From Clostridiales bacterium (GTDB taxonomy: Bacteria > Bacillota > Clostridia > Oscillospirales > Acutalibacteraceae): DNA of 64,000 nucleotides. Below are positions 49,417-58,090 of this stretch, one piece after another. Both the position numbers and the translations under genes were made by a program. The number at the start of each line of letters is the position of its first letter. Positions within the stretch are counted from its first letter, which is position 1. The notes beneath the pieces were generated by a model that saw nothing but the letters and a program-made list of their open reading frames with translations, was not told the origin of the DNA and made no database searches. Where the stretch lies: contig DUNN01000036.1 in NCBI GenBank assembly GCA_012839345.1, positions 124,001 through 188,000 of the forward strand. The letters run 5' to 3'.

Positions 49417-50562
49417 ATGAAATTACTGCACCTGGCGGACCTGCATATCGGCAGGCGCATCGGAGAATTCAGCATGTTGGAAGACCAGCGTTATATTCTG
49501 CAGCAGATTCTGCAAATCGCGGAGGCGGAGCGGCCGCAGTCTGTGCTGATGGCGGGCGATATTTACGACAAAAGTCTGCCCTCCGGAGAAGCAGTGGAAC
49601 TGCTGGATGATTTTCTGACGGGGCTAACGTCGCTTTCCCTTCCGGTCTTTCTCATCAGCGGGAATCACGATTCCCCGGAACGGCTGAATTTCGGCAGCCG
49701 CATTATGGGGAAAAACGGTGTTTTCATTGCCGGCACCTACCGTGGGGAGGTTCGTCGGGAGACGCTTGTGGATGAGTTCGGCAGCGTTCATATTTATTTA
49801 CTGCCTTACCTCAAACCTGCTGTGGTCCGCCCATACTGTGAGGGCCCGGTCGATTCGTGTGACGGTGCGGTGCGCGCGGCACTTGCCGGTGCACAGGTGG
49901 ACGGGAAGGAGCGGAATATTCTGGTAGCACATCAGTTTGTTACCAGCGGCATGCAGCAGCCCGAGCAAAGCGATTCCGAAACCCTGAGCCTTGGCGGGCT
50001 GGACAATGTGGACGTTTCTGTGTTTGAACCATTCGATTATGTGGCGCTTGGCCATCTGCACGGGCCGCAGCGCATTGGGCGCGACACCGTGCGGTATTCC
50101 GGCTCTCCGCTGAAATACTCGTTTTCCGAGTCGCACCAGCACAAATCGGTTACGGTGGTGGAACTGGGACCAAAGGGTGAGGTGCAATACCGTTTGATTC
50201 CGTTGATTCCCATGCGGGACATGCGTGAAATCCGCGGTCCGATTGAAGCACTGTTGAAAGCGGGCAGCGCGGAACCCACACAGGATTACATTCACGCCAC
50301 GCTTACCGATGAAGAGGAAATTTACGATGCTGTCGGCAAGCTGCGCCAGGTTTATCCAAACCTGATGCGGCTGGATTTTGACAACAGCCGGACGCGTGGG
50401 CAGGGGGAATCCGTTACCGTCGCCTCCGGGGATGTTGCGCGGAAAAGTCCCTTGGAACTGTTTTCGGAGTTTTACCAGGTGCAGAACCATACGGAACTGA
50501 ATCTGGAACAACGGAATTATATGCAAATGCTGCTGGAACAGGCAGGGGGTGACGTGCAGTGA
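49417..50562 (+). CDS. sbcD: exonuclease subunit SbcD (Mre11-like)
   Basis: Manganese-dependent nuclease subunit of 381 residues of the SbcCD complex, which cuts hairpins and blocked DNA ends. Phosphoesterase motifs are in order: LADLHIGR (residues 6-13), MAGDIYDKS (about 46-54), ISGNHDSPERL (about 78-88), LVAHQFV (about 169) and ALGHLHGPQ (about 210-218). The C-terminal capping domain is complete. AGGAGG is upstream of ATG 49417. It overlaps sbcC by four bases (GTGA), so the subunits are translated together. Confidence 0.96.
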   Translation: MKLLHLADLHIGRRIGEFSMLEDQRYILQQILQIAEAERPQSVLMAGDIYDKSLPSGEAVELLDDFLTGLTSLSLPVFLISGNHDSPERLNFGSRIMGKNGVFIAGTYRGEVRRETLVDEFGSVHIYLLPYLKPAVVRPYCEGPVDSCDGAVRAALAGAQVDGKERNILVAHQFVTSGMQQPEQSDSETLSLGGLDNVDVSVFEPFDYVALGHLHGPQRIGRDTVRYSGSPLKYSFSESHQHKSVTVVELGPKGEVQYRLIPLIPMRDMREIRGPIEALLKAGSAEPTQDYIHATLTDEEEIYDAVGKLRQVYPNLMRLDFDNSRTRGQGESVTVASGDVARKSPLELFSEFYQVQNHTELNLEQRNYMQMLLEQAGGDVQ

Positions 50563-53500
50563 AACCGGTATGCCTAACCATGAGTGCGTTCGGGCCGTAT
50601 TCCGGGCGTGTTCAGCTGAATTTGGAGCCTTTTGGTGGGAGCGGCCTGTTTTTGATAACCGGGGATACGGGTGCGGGCAAAACCACAATTTTCGACGCGG
50701 TTGCATTTGCACTTTACGGGGAGGCCAGCGGGCTGACCCGCACAGCGGACATGTTCCGCAGTGATTTTGCAGCCCCGGAAAGCAAAACCTATGTGGAGCT
50801 TACGTTTCTTCACAAGGGAAAAACCTATACGGTACACCGGAATCCGAAATACGAGCGTCCCAAAAAATCCGGAACCGGAACCACCACGGAAACGGCGGAC
50901 GCTTCGCTGACCCTGCCGGACGGCACGGTGGTCGCCGGGTACCGGGATGTAACCGCGTACCTGACCGACCTGCTCGGTATTACCTATAAGCAGTTCAAGC
51001 AGATTGCCATGATTGCACAGGGAGAATTCCAAAAGCTGCTTCTTGCAGAAAGCAAGGACCGCGCGGAAATTTTTCGCCGCGTGTTCAACACGGAGTTGTT
51101 CCGCTCGTGTCAGGAGGTGCTGAAAAAGAAGGAAAAGGAAGCAAAACTCCGCTGTGAGGAAAATGAGCGGAGCATTCTGCAGTACTGCTCCGGCATTGTA
51201 CTGGCGGACGGGGAACGTTACCATACTCTTTCCGGGCTTATCGAAGAACAGAGCATTCATAATACGGAGAAAATTATGAATGTTCTGCAGGAAGTGCTGA
51301 AAGAGGACGAACAGGACTGGAAGCAGGCGAAACAGCGCTCTGCGGAACTGGAACAGGCGGTGGCGAACCAGATTGCCGCCCTGACGGACGCGCAGCACTG
51401 GAACAATGCCTTTGCGCAGCTGGAGACGGTAAAAAAGAAACGGCAGGAGCTTTCGGAACAGCAGGCGGAGATGAACGCCCGGGAAAAGGAACTTGCCGCC
51501 GCAGAGAAAGCGCTGCATACCGTTGCCCCGGCGGAAGCGGCTTACCGCCGCGAGGCGACACTTTACGAAGAACTTGTGCAGAGCATCCATTCCCTGCAAA
51601 AATGGCTGGAAACACAGAACGCCGAAACGCTCTGCCTGCGGGAAGAATTCCGCGCCGAACAGGAAAAAGAACCGGAGCGTGAACGCCTGGCCGCCGAAGC
51701 GGACCGCCTTGCCAAAACGCTGCCGCAGTATGAAGATGCCGAAGCGCTTGTGCGCGAACTGGGGCAATTGGAAAAGCAGTTGGCCCTTTTGACGGAACAG
51801 CAGGAAAAAAAACAGAGGGAAAAAGAAGCGCTGGAAACGGAGAAAGACGCGTTAAACGCGGAGCTGGAGCGCACCGCGGACACGGAGGTCCGCCTTGCGG
51901 ATTGCCGCCACGCGTTGGAGCAGCTGCATAAGAAGGAAGCCGAATGGCAGGGTATCTTCAATTCTGCTGCTTCGCTGAAAGTGCTGTACCGCTCCTGGCA
52001 GGCGCAGAAGCAGAAATTCCTGGATGCCCAGCGGGAATATCAGGAATTTCATACTCAGTATCTGCAAAAGGAAACCGCATTTTTCCAGGAGCAGGCGGGA
52101 ATTTTGGCGGAGGACCTGAAAGACGGCGAACCCTGCCCGGTGTGCGGTTCCACGGAACATCCCCACAAAGCGGCGCGCACTGCCGGTGCGCCCAGCGAAG
52201 CGGACTGGAAACAGGCCAAAGAGAAAAACGAACGGCTGCAGAACGCCGCGCAAAAGGAGAGCGAGCAGTCCGGCAAACTGGAAGCGGAGTACAAAACCAG
52301 CGCGGAGCATCTGCACCGGAGTGCGCAAGAATGCCTTGCGGGGACCGCGATGCCTGAAACGGTGGGAAAGCTGCAGGCGCTTGCGCAGGAGCAGCTTGCA
52401 CTTTGCCGGGAGGAGCAGAAGCAAAAGTCGGAGGAATGCGACCGACTGGATGCCCAGTGGAAAGAACGCAAACAATGCGAGCAACGGCTTGCGGCGGCGG
52501 AAACCCGGGTGAAGCAGACCGATGAGGCGATTCGTGCAAACGGGGAACAGCTTACCGCGCTTACGGCGGAGCAGTCTGGCAAACAGGCCAGGCTGGCGAT
52601 GCTGCGCGGCGCGCTGGAATATCCTTCGAAGGAGGAAGCGCAGAAGCAGCTGAACCGCACGCAGGAAAGCCTTTCTAAACTGAAACAGGCATTGCAGCGG
52701 GCGGACGAGCAGTATCGCCGGGCGGAAACCGAGCAAAACCGGAACCAGGCGGTGCTGGCTGACCAGACCGGGCGGCTGGCCGCTACACAGGAACAGTTAG
52801 AACAGGCAAAGGAAGCTTATCGACAGGCGCTGGCAGCTGGGGGATTTGAAAAGGAAGAGGACTACCATGCGGCTCTCCAAACCGAGGATGAGCTAGAAAA
52901 AACGCGCCGTATTCTGGAAGAATACCGGGATGCGTGCAAACGCGCACAGGAGGAGCAGAGCCGCCTGGAACAGGAACTGAACGGGAAAACACCGCAGAAT
53001 CTGGACTCGCTTTTGCAGCAAAAGCAGGAACTGGAATCCCAAAAAGCTGCGGAGGACGAACGGATGCAGACCATTTGGAGCAGAATGAATGCCAATGGGA
53101 AGATTCTGAAAGCTCTGCAAAAATCCGAGCGGGATGGAAAGCGCTGCGAAGAAGATTACCTGCTGGTCAGCGGGCTTTCCAAAACAGCGAACGGCGAACT
53201 GCCCGGGAAGCAGAAGTTGGCGTTTGAACAGTACGTGCAGGCTTCGTATTTCAATCAGATTATCGCAGAAGCGAACAAGCGTCTGCTGCAGATGTCCGAA
53301 GGGCGCTTCCAACTGCTGCGGCGGGAGGAAGCGACGGATTTTCGCAGCCAGACCGGGTTGGAACTGGACGTGCTGGACCATTACACCGGAAAAATCCGCA
53401 CGGTCAAGTCGCTTTCGGGGGGCGAATCCTTTAAAGCTTCGCTTGCGCTCGCACTGGGGCTTTCGGATGTGATTCAAAGCTACGCCGGCGGGGTGGAAGT

Positions 53501-53702
53501 GGACACCATGTTTATTGATGAGGGCTTCGGCGCGCTGGACGCAGAATCGCTGGAGCAGGCAATTCGTACGCTAAACGGCCTGACCGCCGGAAACCGGCTG
53601 GTGGGCATCATTTCCCATGTTGCGGAGCTCAAAGAGCGTATTGACCGCCAGATTATTGTTAAAAAAGGCGTTTTCGGAAGTACGGTTCAAATGACGGTGT
53701 AA
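50559..53702 (+). CDS. sbcC: exonuclease subunit SbcC (Rad50-like SMC ATPase)
   Basis: ATPase and coiled-coil subunit of SbcCD, 1047 residues. Walker A GDTGAGKTTIFDA lies at about residues 30-42. Two long coiled-coil arms rich in Glu, Gln, Lys and Ala flank the zinc-hook motif CPVC at about residue 526, which dimerises the apex. The C-terminal half carries the ABC signature LSGGESFKASLALALGLSDV (about 951-970) and Walker B TMFIDEGFGALD (about 982-993). Translation starts at GTG 50559, overlapping the sbcD stop, after AGGGGG. The Q/A/E-rich arms explain the long spurious open frames on both strands here. Confidence 0.96.
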   Translation: MKPVCLTMSAFGPYSGRVQLNLEPFGGSGLFLITGDTGAGKTTIFDAVAFALYGEASGLTRTADMFRSDFAAPESKTYVELTFLHKGKTYTVHRNPKYERPKKSGTGTTTETADASLTLPDGTVVAGYRDVTAYLTDLLGITYKQFKQIAMIAQGEFQKLLLAESKDRAEIFRRVFNTELFRSCQEVLKKKEKEAKLRCEENERSILQYCSGIVLADGERYHTLSGLIEEQSIHNTEKIMNVLQEVLKEDEQDWKQAKQRSAELEQAVANQIAALTDAQHWNNAFAQLETVKKKRQELSEQQAEMNAREKELAAAEKALHTVAPAEAAYRREATLYEELVQSIHSLQKWLETQNAETLCLREEFRAEQEKEPERERLAAEADRLAKTLPQYEDAEALVRELGQLEKQLALLTEQQEKKQREKEALETEKDALNAELERTADTEVRLADCRHALEQLHKKEAEWQGIFNSAASLKVLYRSWQAQKQKFLDAQREYQEFHTQYLQKETAFFQEQAGILAEDLKDGEPCPVCGSTEHPHKAARTAGAPSEADWKQAKEKNERLQNAAQKESEQSGKLEAEYKTSAEHLHRSAQECLAGTAMPETVGKLQALAQEQLALCREEQKQKSEECDRLDAQWKERKQCEQRLAAAETRVKQTDEAIRANGEQLTALTAEQSGKQARLAMLRGALEYPSKEEAQKQLNRTQESLSKLKQALQRADEQYRRAETEQNRNQAVLADQTGRLAATQEQLEQAKEAYRQALAAGGFEKEEDYHAALQTEDELEKTRRILEEYRDACKRAQEEQSRLEQELNGKTPQNLDSLLQQKQELESQKAAEDERMQTIWSRMNANGKILKALQKSERDGKRCEEDYLLVSGLSKTANGELPGKQKLAFEQYVQASYFNQIIAEANKRLLQMSEGRFQLLRREEATDFRSQTGLELDVLDHYTGKIRTVKSLSGGESFKASLALALGLSDVIQSYAGGVEVDTMFIDEGFGALDAESLEQAIRTLNGLTAGNRLVGIISHVAELKERIDRQIIVKKGVFGSTVQMTV

Positions 53703-53720
53703 TTTCTCTGTTTATCAAAC

Positions 53721-53761
53721 GGGCCTGTGGGGCAGCTTTTCGCCCCCACAGGCCCATTTTG
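53721..53761. terminator. intrinsic terminator between convergent genes
   Basis: Perfect 12-bp stem GGGCCTGTGGGG / CCCCACAGGCCC, 11-base loop, then ATTTTG. It ends sbcDC and may also act on the GNAT gene from the other side. Confidence 0.88.
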
Positions 53762-53787
53762 TTGTTATCTAACTTTGTAAGCACGAC

Positions 53788-54486
53788 TTAATGAACCCAA
53801 GTTACGGTTCCTTTGGAAAAGGTGAAGCCCAGTTTTTCATGCAGCCGTATGGACGCTTCGTTCCCCACGATGATCTGTCCGTAGGGAATGCGCCCCTGTC
53901 TCAGAAGTGTGTTTAGGTAGTGGATTTCCAGTGCTTGGGCGATGCCGCGCCGCCGGAATTGCGGCAGCACCTCCAGCAGCCCCATGGAGCCCTCCGCGTG
54001 CATTCCCATAAACGCGGTGATTTCGGTCCCCGCAAAAGCGCCCGTCATTACCCCAGCCTGCAGCCGTTCGCTCAGGTAGTCGCGGCTGCCGCGGGTGTAG
54101 TTTTCACATAAAAAGGAAAGGTAGGTTTCGTCCAGCGTGCGGAACGTCAGGCTGCTTTCAGGCTCTGGCAGAAGGGTGGAGCCGGTGTAGACTGCCTGAT
54201 GGCAAACCGTGGCTTCAGTCAGCCCGAAGGCTTCCTGCACAAGGGGAAGAAACTGTTCCTGATGAATCACGACTTCCTGCGCATGATCGATTTGGCTCAT
54301 CAGTCTGCGCATGGTTTCTTCGCTGTCTGCGCTTATCATGTAAACCTGAGCGGCGGGATGGGAAAGAAGCACCCCGTCGGCGCAGACCTGCACGATTTTA
54401 GCTTCCTGATGTACGATGCATTCCATCATGTCCATATTTAAAATCCGGTCTTTTTGTAAATATTCCAGTGCGGTTTGCTGTGTCAT
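53788..54486 (-). CDS. GNAT family N-acetyltransferase
   Basis: Protein of 232 residues with an N-terminal domain of unknown role (residues 1-120) and a C-terminal acetyltransferase domain. The acetyl-CoA loop is LLEVLPQFRRRGIAQAL at about residues 172-188 (R-R-G-I-A in the QxxGxG/A position), followed by VGNEASIRLHEKLGF, the usual end of the fold. The substrate is unknown. The start ATG 54486 is 19 bases after the stop of the Lsa-type gene, so both are probably co-transcribed, perhaps as a resistance unit. The ribosome binding site is weak (AGAAGA). Confidence 0.82.
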   Translation of the reverse strand: MTQQTALEYLQKDRILNMDMMECIVHQEAKIVQVCADGVLLSHPAAQVYMISADSEETMRRLMSQIDHAQEVVIHQEQFLPLVQEAFGLTEATVCHQAVYTGSTLLPEPESSLTFRTLDETYLSFLCENYTRGSRDYLSERLQAGVMTGAFAGTEITAFMGMHAEGSMGLLEVLPQFRRRGIAQALEIHYLNTLLRQGRIPYGQIIVGNEASIRLHEKLGFTFSKGTVTWVH

Positions 54487-54505
54487 TGCTTTGTCTTCTT
54501 TCTTT

Positions 54506-56002
54506 TTATTCGTGTAATTCGCCGGAAAGGTCAATCTGCTTCGTGGCGACGGCGCTGGTAAACGCGGCATCGTGTTCCACAAACAGCATGGTGGGGCGGT
54601 ATTCGGTCAGCAGCGCTTCCAACTGCATGCGGGACAGCACGTCAATAAAATTCAGCGGTTCGTCCCACAGGTACAGGTGCGCCGGCTCACACAGACTTTT
54701 TGCAATCAACACTTTCTTTTTCTGCCCCTCGCTGAAGCTTTCCAAATTCTTTTCAAACTGCTCGCGGGAAAAATCCAGTTTGCGCAGAATCGTCTTGAAC
54801 AGGCTCTCATCTATTCCGTTTTCCCGCGCGAAATTCGTTAGGTTCCCCGTTAGAAACGAGGTGTCCTGCGACACATAAGAGAAGACCAGCCCGCTGCCAA
54901 GGCGCAGCTCGCCCGTATGCACAAGCGATTCACCTAGAATCAGCTTTAAAATGCTGGATTTTCCGGAACCGTTCCGTCCGCAGAGCGCAACGCGGTCGCC
55001 CCTGCACACTTGAAAGTTAAGGGGTCCGCACACCTGCCGTTCGCCGTAAAAAAGGCACAGGTCTTTTGCTTCCAACAGCACGTCTGTGCGGTACTGCAGC
55101 GGATGAATGGCCAACGGTTCGGCTTCCTCCAGATTGCGGAGCAGCTTTGACTTTTCTTCAATGGCGGCGGTCTGTCTGCTTTCCATTATTTTGGCGCGTT
55201 TCATCATTTTCGCCGCTTTGTGGCCGATATATCCTTTATCCGGTTTAAGTCCGGAATTCAGGGAACCGATTTTCGTCTTCTCCACCTGTTTGGACCAGCC
55301 GGAGGTTCGCTTGGCCGCCGCCGACAGTCTGGAAATCTCTTTTTTCAGCTTATCGTTTGCCGCAAGCTCAAACTGGTCTTGCATCTCCTTATTGCGCAGC
55401 CAAGAGGAAAAGTTTCCGCTCTGAACCTCGATGTTGGTTTTATTAATGGAAAGAATATGATCTACGCATCCGTCTAGAAATGCCCGGTCATGGGAAACCA
55501 GAATAAAGCCGCGCTTGCTGTTCAGGTAGCGGCTGACCACTTCGCGGGCGTGCCGGTCCAGATGGTTGGTGGGTTCGTCGATCAGCAGAAAATTGTTTTC
55601 CTTGAGAAACAGCGCGGCAAGCAGAACTTTGGTCTGCTCTCCCTTGCTGAGTGTTTCAAACGGGCGGTACCGCACATTGTCCGGAACCTCCAGTAAATTT
55701 AGTTCCCGGTTCAATTTCCATAGCTCGGCGCCGCAGCAGATTTCCTCCAATACATCGGCCGTGTACCAGTCCGGGTGCAGAACCGGAAAGGGAAAATAAT
55801 CAAAGGAAACGGAAGTGCGGATGGTGCCCCGGTATTCGTATTTGCCGAGCAACAGGTTGAGAAACGTGGTTTTGCCACGCCCGTTCCGCCCGGTAAAACC
55901 CAGCTTCCAGTCCGTGTCCAAACGAAAGGAAACGTTGTCGAAAATAATATCATAACTGCCGTCGTAGCCGAATGTCAGCCCGGCGACTTCAATCATAGAC
56001 AT
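54506..56002 (-). CDS. Lsa-family ABC-F ribosomal protection protein
   Basis: Soluble ABC-F protein of 498 residues with two nucleotide-binding domains and no membrane part. It binds the ribosomal E-site and displaces lincosamide, streptogramin A or pleuromutilin drugs in characterised Lsa relatives. NBD1 has GRNGRGKTTF (about 38-47) and LSKGEQTKVLLA with LLIDEPTNHLD. The interdomain linker (about 225-300, Lys-rich) carries the antibiotic-resistance arm. NBD2 has CGRNGSGKSSI and FSEGQKKKVLIAKSL with WDEPLNFID. GGAGGTGA lies 8 bases before ATG 56002. Opening IEVAGLTFGYDGSYDIIF is the Lsa pattern. Drug range is inferred. Confidence 0.9.
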   Translation of the reverse strand: MSMIEVAGLTFGYDGSYDIIFDNVSFRLDTDWKLGFTGRNGRGKTTFLNLLLGKYEYRGTIRTSVSFDYFPFPVLHPDWYTADVLEEICCGAELWKLNRELNLLEVPDNVRYRPFETLSKGEQTKVLLAALFLKENNFLLIDEPTNHLDRHAREVVSRYLNSKRGFILVSHDRAFLDGCVDHILSINKTNIEVQSGNFSSWLRNKEMQDQFELAANDKLKKEISRLSAAAKRTSGWSKQVEKTKIGSLNSGLKPDKGYIGHKAAKMMKRAKIMESRQTAAIEEKSKLLRNLEEAEPLAIHPLQYRTDVLLEAKDLCLFYGERQVCGPLNFQVCRGDRVALCGRNGSGKSSILKLILGESLVHTGELRLGSGLVFSYVSQDTSFLTGNLTNFARENGIDESLFKTILRKLDFSREQFEKNLESFSEGQKKKVLIAKSLCEPAHLYLWDEPLNFIDVLSRMQLEALLTEYRPTMLFVEHDAAFTSAVATKQIDLSGELHE

Positions 56003-56010
56003 CGCGAGAG

Positions 56011-56060
56011 TCACCTCCGGAAGATATAAAAAACGGCCGCGGGAATTGCTCCCCACAGCC
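56011..56060 (-). terminator. attenuator terminator ahead of the ABC-F gene
   Basis: Minus strand stem GGCTGTGGGGA / TCCCGCGGCC (with G-U pairs), loop GCAAT, then GTTTTTTATA, ending just before the GGAGGTGA ribosome binding site (56011-56018). It lies inside the transcribed leader, so it must be bypassed for expression. Confidence 0.8.
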
Positions 56061-56205
56061 AGTAACCGCATGAGTCTGCGCAAGGGCGCAGAACCATTTC
56101 GGTTTCATCCGGAAGAAAGGCGCAACTATCCCGCTGTAAGCCAAATTTAGGCTTATACAAAAGCAGGATTATTTGCGCATCTTTCCATCTCCATCCGTCT
56201 AGATT
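56061..56205 (-). promoter_or_regulatory. leader with a three-codon upstream ORF and hairpins (drug-induced attenuation)
   Basis: An upstream frame ATG CGC AAA TAA (56169-56180, peptide MRK) has GGAG 8 bases ahead. Hairpins AAGCC-N8-GGCTT (near 56140-56158) and TCTGCGC-CCTT-GCGCAGA (56074-56091) follow before the attenuator. A drug-stalled ribosome on the short frame would change the folding and allow read-through. This is inference by analogy with other antibiotic-resistance ABC-F leaders. Confidence 0.65.
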
Positions 56206-56211
56206 TACTTC

Positions 56212-56240
56212 ATGATACTATATTTGTGAGGGTGTGTCAA
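56212..56240 (-). promoter_or_regulatory. promoter of the ABC-F leader
   Basis: Minus strand TTGACA (56235-56240), 17-base spacer, TATCAT (56212-56217). Start of transcription near 56205, giving a leader of about 200 nt. Confidence 0.85.
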
Positions 56241-56380
56241 GAATCCAAAATCTTTGGTCACGAAAAACAGGGAATTAGTCGGAATATGCCTTTACAGTTT
56301 GAAATCCATATTATATAATATCAATATAGAAAAAACATGGGGAAAGGCAGATTTTTTGTTGAGAAAGGGGATAAAATCAT

Positions 56381-56926
56381 ATGCCACAATTCATTAACGG
56401 CTTAAAGGTGTCAAGCAATGGAACCATTCGGCATGTTGCCGGTTTTGGCAGCGGAGACGGCGGATACGATGTTTTGCTGACGACCATGAGAAGCCAGGGG
56501 TCACTGCCCTGCGTCACATATTATTTTCGGGACGGTATGACCAAACGGAGCGTTTCAGTTGCGAAGAGCCGCGGAAGCTACCTTATTGAAATGGGGACCT
56601 TTGCAGATATGGATGCCCCTGAAAGCTTTTTTAACGACAGCGTTTCCATGCGCCGGGTGCCAAGAAAATATTTGAAAGAAACGGCTATGGCCTACCGGGC
56701 GTACCGTATTCTGTTTAACGAGTTTAAGGGAATCCGGGAGGAGATTCTAGATGCGGCGAACGGTCTGGAGTATCTTTACCTTGGGACCTTGTCTAGGGAC
56801 AAGGATGGGCTGCTGAAAATGCTGGAGCGTGCGGGCTTTCATCCGGACAAGGTGGATGTAAACATGATTCATACCAAAGAAGGAATCTGCATTTCCCCGG
56901 ACGGAACCTGTTTTAAAGAAATTTGA
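56381..56926 (+). CDS. conserved hypothetical protein upstream of gluQ
   Basis: Soluble protein of 181 residues, not recognised. Start ATG 56381, with AGAAAGGGG about 10 bases upstream. The N-terminal half is beta-rich (NGTIRHVAGFGSGDGGYDVLL), the middle contains an Arg/Lys-rich helix (SMRRVPRKYLKETAMAYRAYRILFNEF), and the C-terminal part ends in GICISPDGTCFKEI. No membrane segment, metal motif or repeat. It overlaps the gluQ start (TGATG), so the two proteins are probably made together; a role near tRNA modification is possible but not shown. Confidence 0.7.
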   Translation: MPQFINGLKVSSNGTIRHVAGFGSGDGGYDVLLTTMRSQGSLPCVTYYFRDGMTKRSVSVAKSRGSYLIEMGTFADMDAPESFFNDSVSMRRVPRKYLKETAMAYRAYRILFNEFKGIREEILDAANGLEYLYLGTLSRDKDGLLKMLERAGFHPDKVDVNMIHTKEGICISPDGTCFKEI

Positions 56927-57912
56927 TGATGGAAGTTTCCACTGCGAAATGTACTTTACAGCCGGGGGAAAAACCGGTTCGGGGGCGGTTTGCGCCCAGC
57001 CCGAGCGGCAGGATGCACCTTGGCAACGTGTTCTGTGCGCTGATTGCGTGGCTTTCGGTGCGTAGCGCCCATGGGGAAATGGTGCTGCGCGTGGAGGACT
57101 TGGACCCAGACCGTTGCCGCCCGGAATACGCACGCCAGCTGGAGGAAGACCTTCTCTGGCTTGGGCTGGACTGGGACGAGGGCGGTTCCCGAGGGGGAGT
57201 ATGCGAACCATATTACCAAAGCCGCTGCTCTGAAATTTACCGCTCTTATTATGAAATTTTAAAACAAAAAAATCTATTATACCCCTGTTTTTGCAGCCGG
57301 GCGGAGCTTCACGCTGCGCAGGCGCCGCATGCCTCCGACGGGCAGACCGTTTATTCCGGCCGGTGCCGTTCGCTTTCCCGGGAAGAAGCCGCGCACCTTG
57401 CAGGTGTGCGTGCGCCCGCGGTGCGGATTCTAGTTCCGGATGAGGTAATCTCTTTTACGGACGGACACTGTGGAGTATGTTCGCAGAATTTGGCGAAGAA
57501 CTGCGGCGATTTCATTGTGCGCCGGTCGGACGGTGTGTTTTCCTATCAGCTCGCGGTCGTGGTGGACGATTTACGCATGGGAATCAATCAGGTTGCGCGC
57601 GGGCGCGATCTGCTGAGTTCCACCCCGCGCCAGCTTTATTTGTACCGCCTGTTTCAGGGGGAAGCACCGTCGTTTTACCACATCCCGCTGCTCCTTGCGC
57701 CGGACGGAAGAAGGCTTTCCAAACGTGAGCACGATTTGGATATGGGCGCGCTGCGCGCGCGTTTTTGCCCGGAGGAACTGTTGGGCCGCCTTGCGTTTCT
57801 GGCCGGTCTGACCGACACAAAGGAACCGGTTCGGGCAAGTGAGCTGATTCCGCTTTTTTCATGGGACAAGGTGCCAAAACAGGATATTTTCGTGCCGGTT
57901 TCCCTGTTTTGA
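56926..57912 (+). CDS. gluQ: glutamyl-Q tRNA(Asp) synthetase
   Basis: Truncated GluRS-like enzyme of 328 residues that attaches glutamate to the queuosine base at position 34 of tRNA-Asp. The HIGH-like motif FAPSPSGRMHLGN is at about residues 23-35, the zinc site at CFCSRAEL (about 120) with YSGRC (about 141-145), and the KMSKS-like LSKREHD at about 264. There is no anticodon-binding domain, as expected. The start ATG 56926 overlaps the previous stop (TGATG); a TTG at 56923 is also in frame. It implies that the cell makes or salvages queuosine. Confidence 0.9.
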   Translation: MMEVSTAKCTLQPGEKPVRGRFAPSPSGRMHLGNVFCALIAWLSVRSAHGEMVLRVEDLDPDRCRPEYARQLEEDLLWLGLDWDEGGSRGGVCEPYYQSRCSEIYRSYYEILKQKNLLYPCFCSRAELHAAQAPHASDGQTVYSGRCRSLSREEAAHLAGVRAPAVRILVPDEVISFTDGHCGVCSQNLAKNCGDFIVRRSDGVFSYQLAVVVDDLRMGINQVARGRDLLSSTPRQLYLYRLFQGEAPSFYHIPLLLAPDGRRLSKREHDLDMGALRARFCPEELLGRLAFLAGLTDTKEPVRASELIPLFSWDKVPKQDIFVPVSLF

Positions 57913-58018
57913 ATCGTTGTTTATTGTTCATTTTCTGCGAAAATTGCATAGATTTCAAGGCACTTTTCTGTCCGTTTTGCAGAATGTGAAGAAAGTTTCG
58001 GAAAAACTGTGCTTAATA

Positions 58019-58047
58019 TTGCGCCCTTTCGTTTGCAACGTTATAAT
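58019..58047 (+). promoter_or_regulatory. promoter of the DeoR-type regulator
   Basis: TTGCGC (58019-58024), 17-base spacer, perfect TATAAT (58042-58047). Start near 58054, about 37 bases before the ATG. Confidence 0.75.
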
Positions 58048-58090
58048 ATAAACAAAAGTGTGAAGTATCAATCGCGAAGGAGAACCTTTT

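Noticed and set aside
50574-51767. Open frame of 397 codons on the minus strand inside sbcC, with several others across the coiled-coil arms
   Set aside because: Repetitive Gln/Glu/Ala codons of a coiled coil keep the other frames open; the translations are Phe/Leu/Arg-rich and have no family features.
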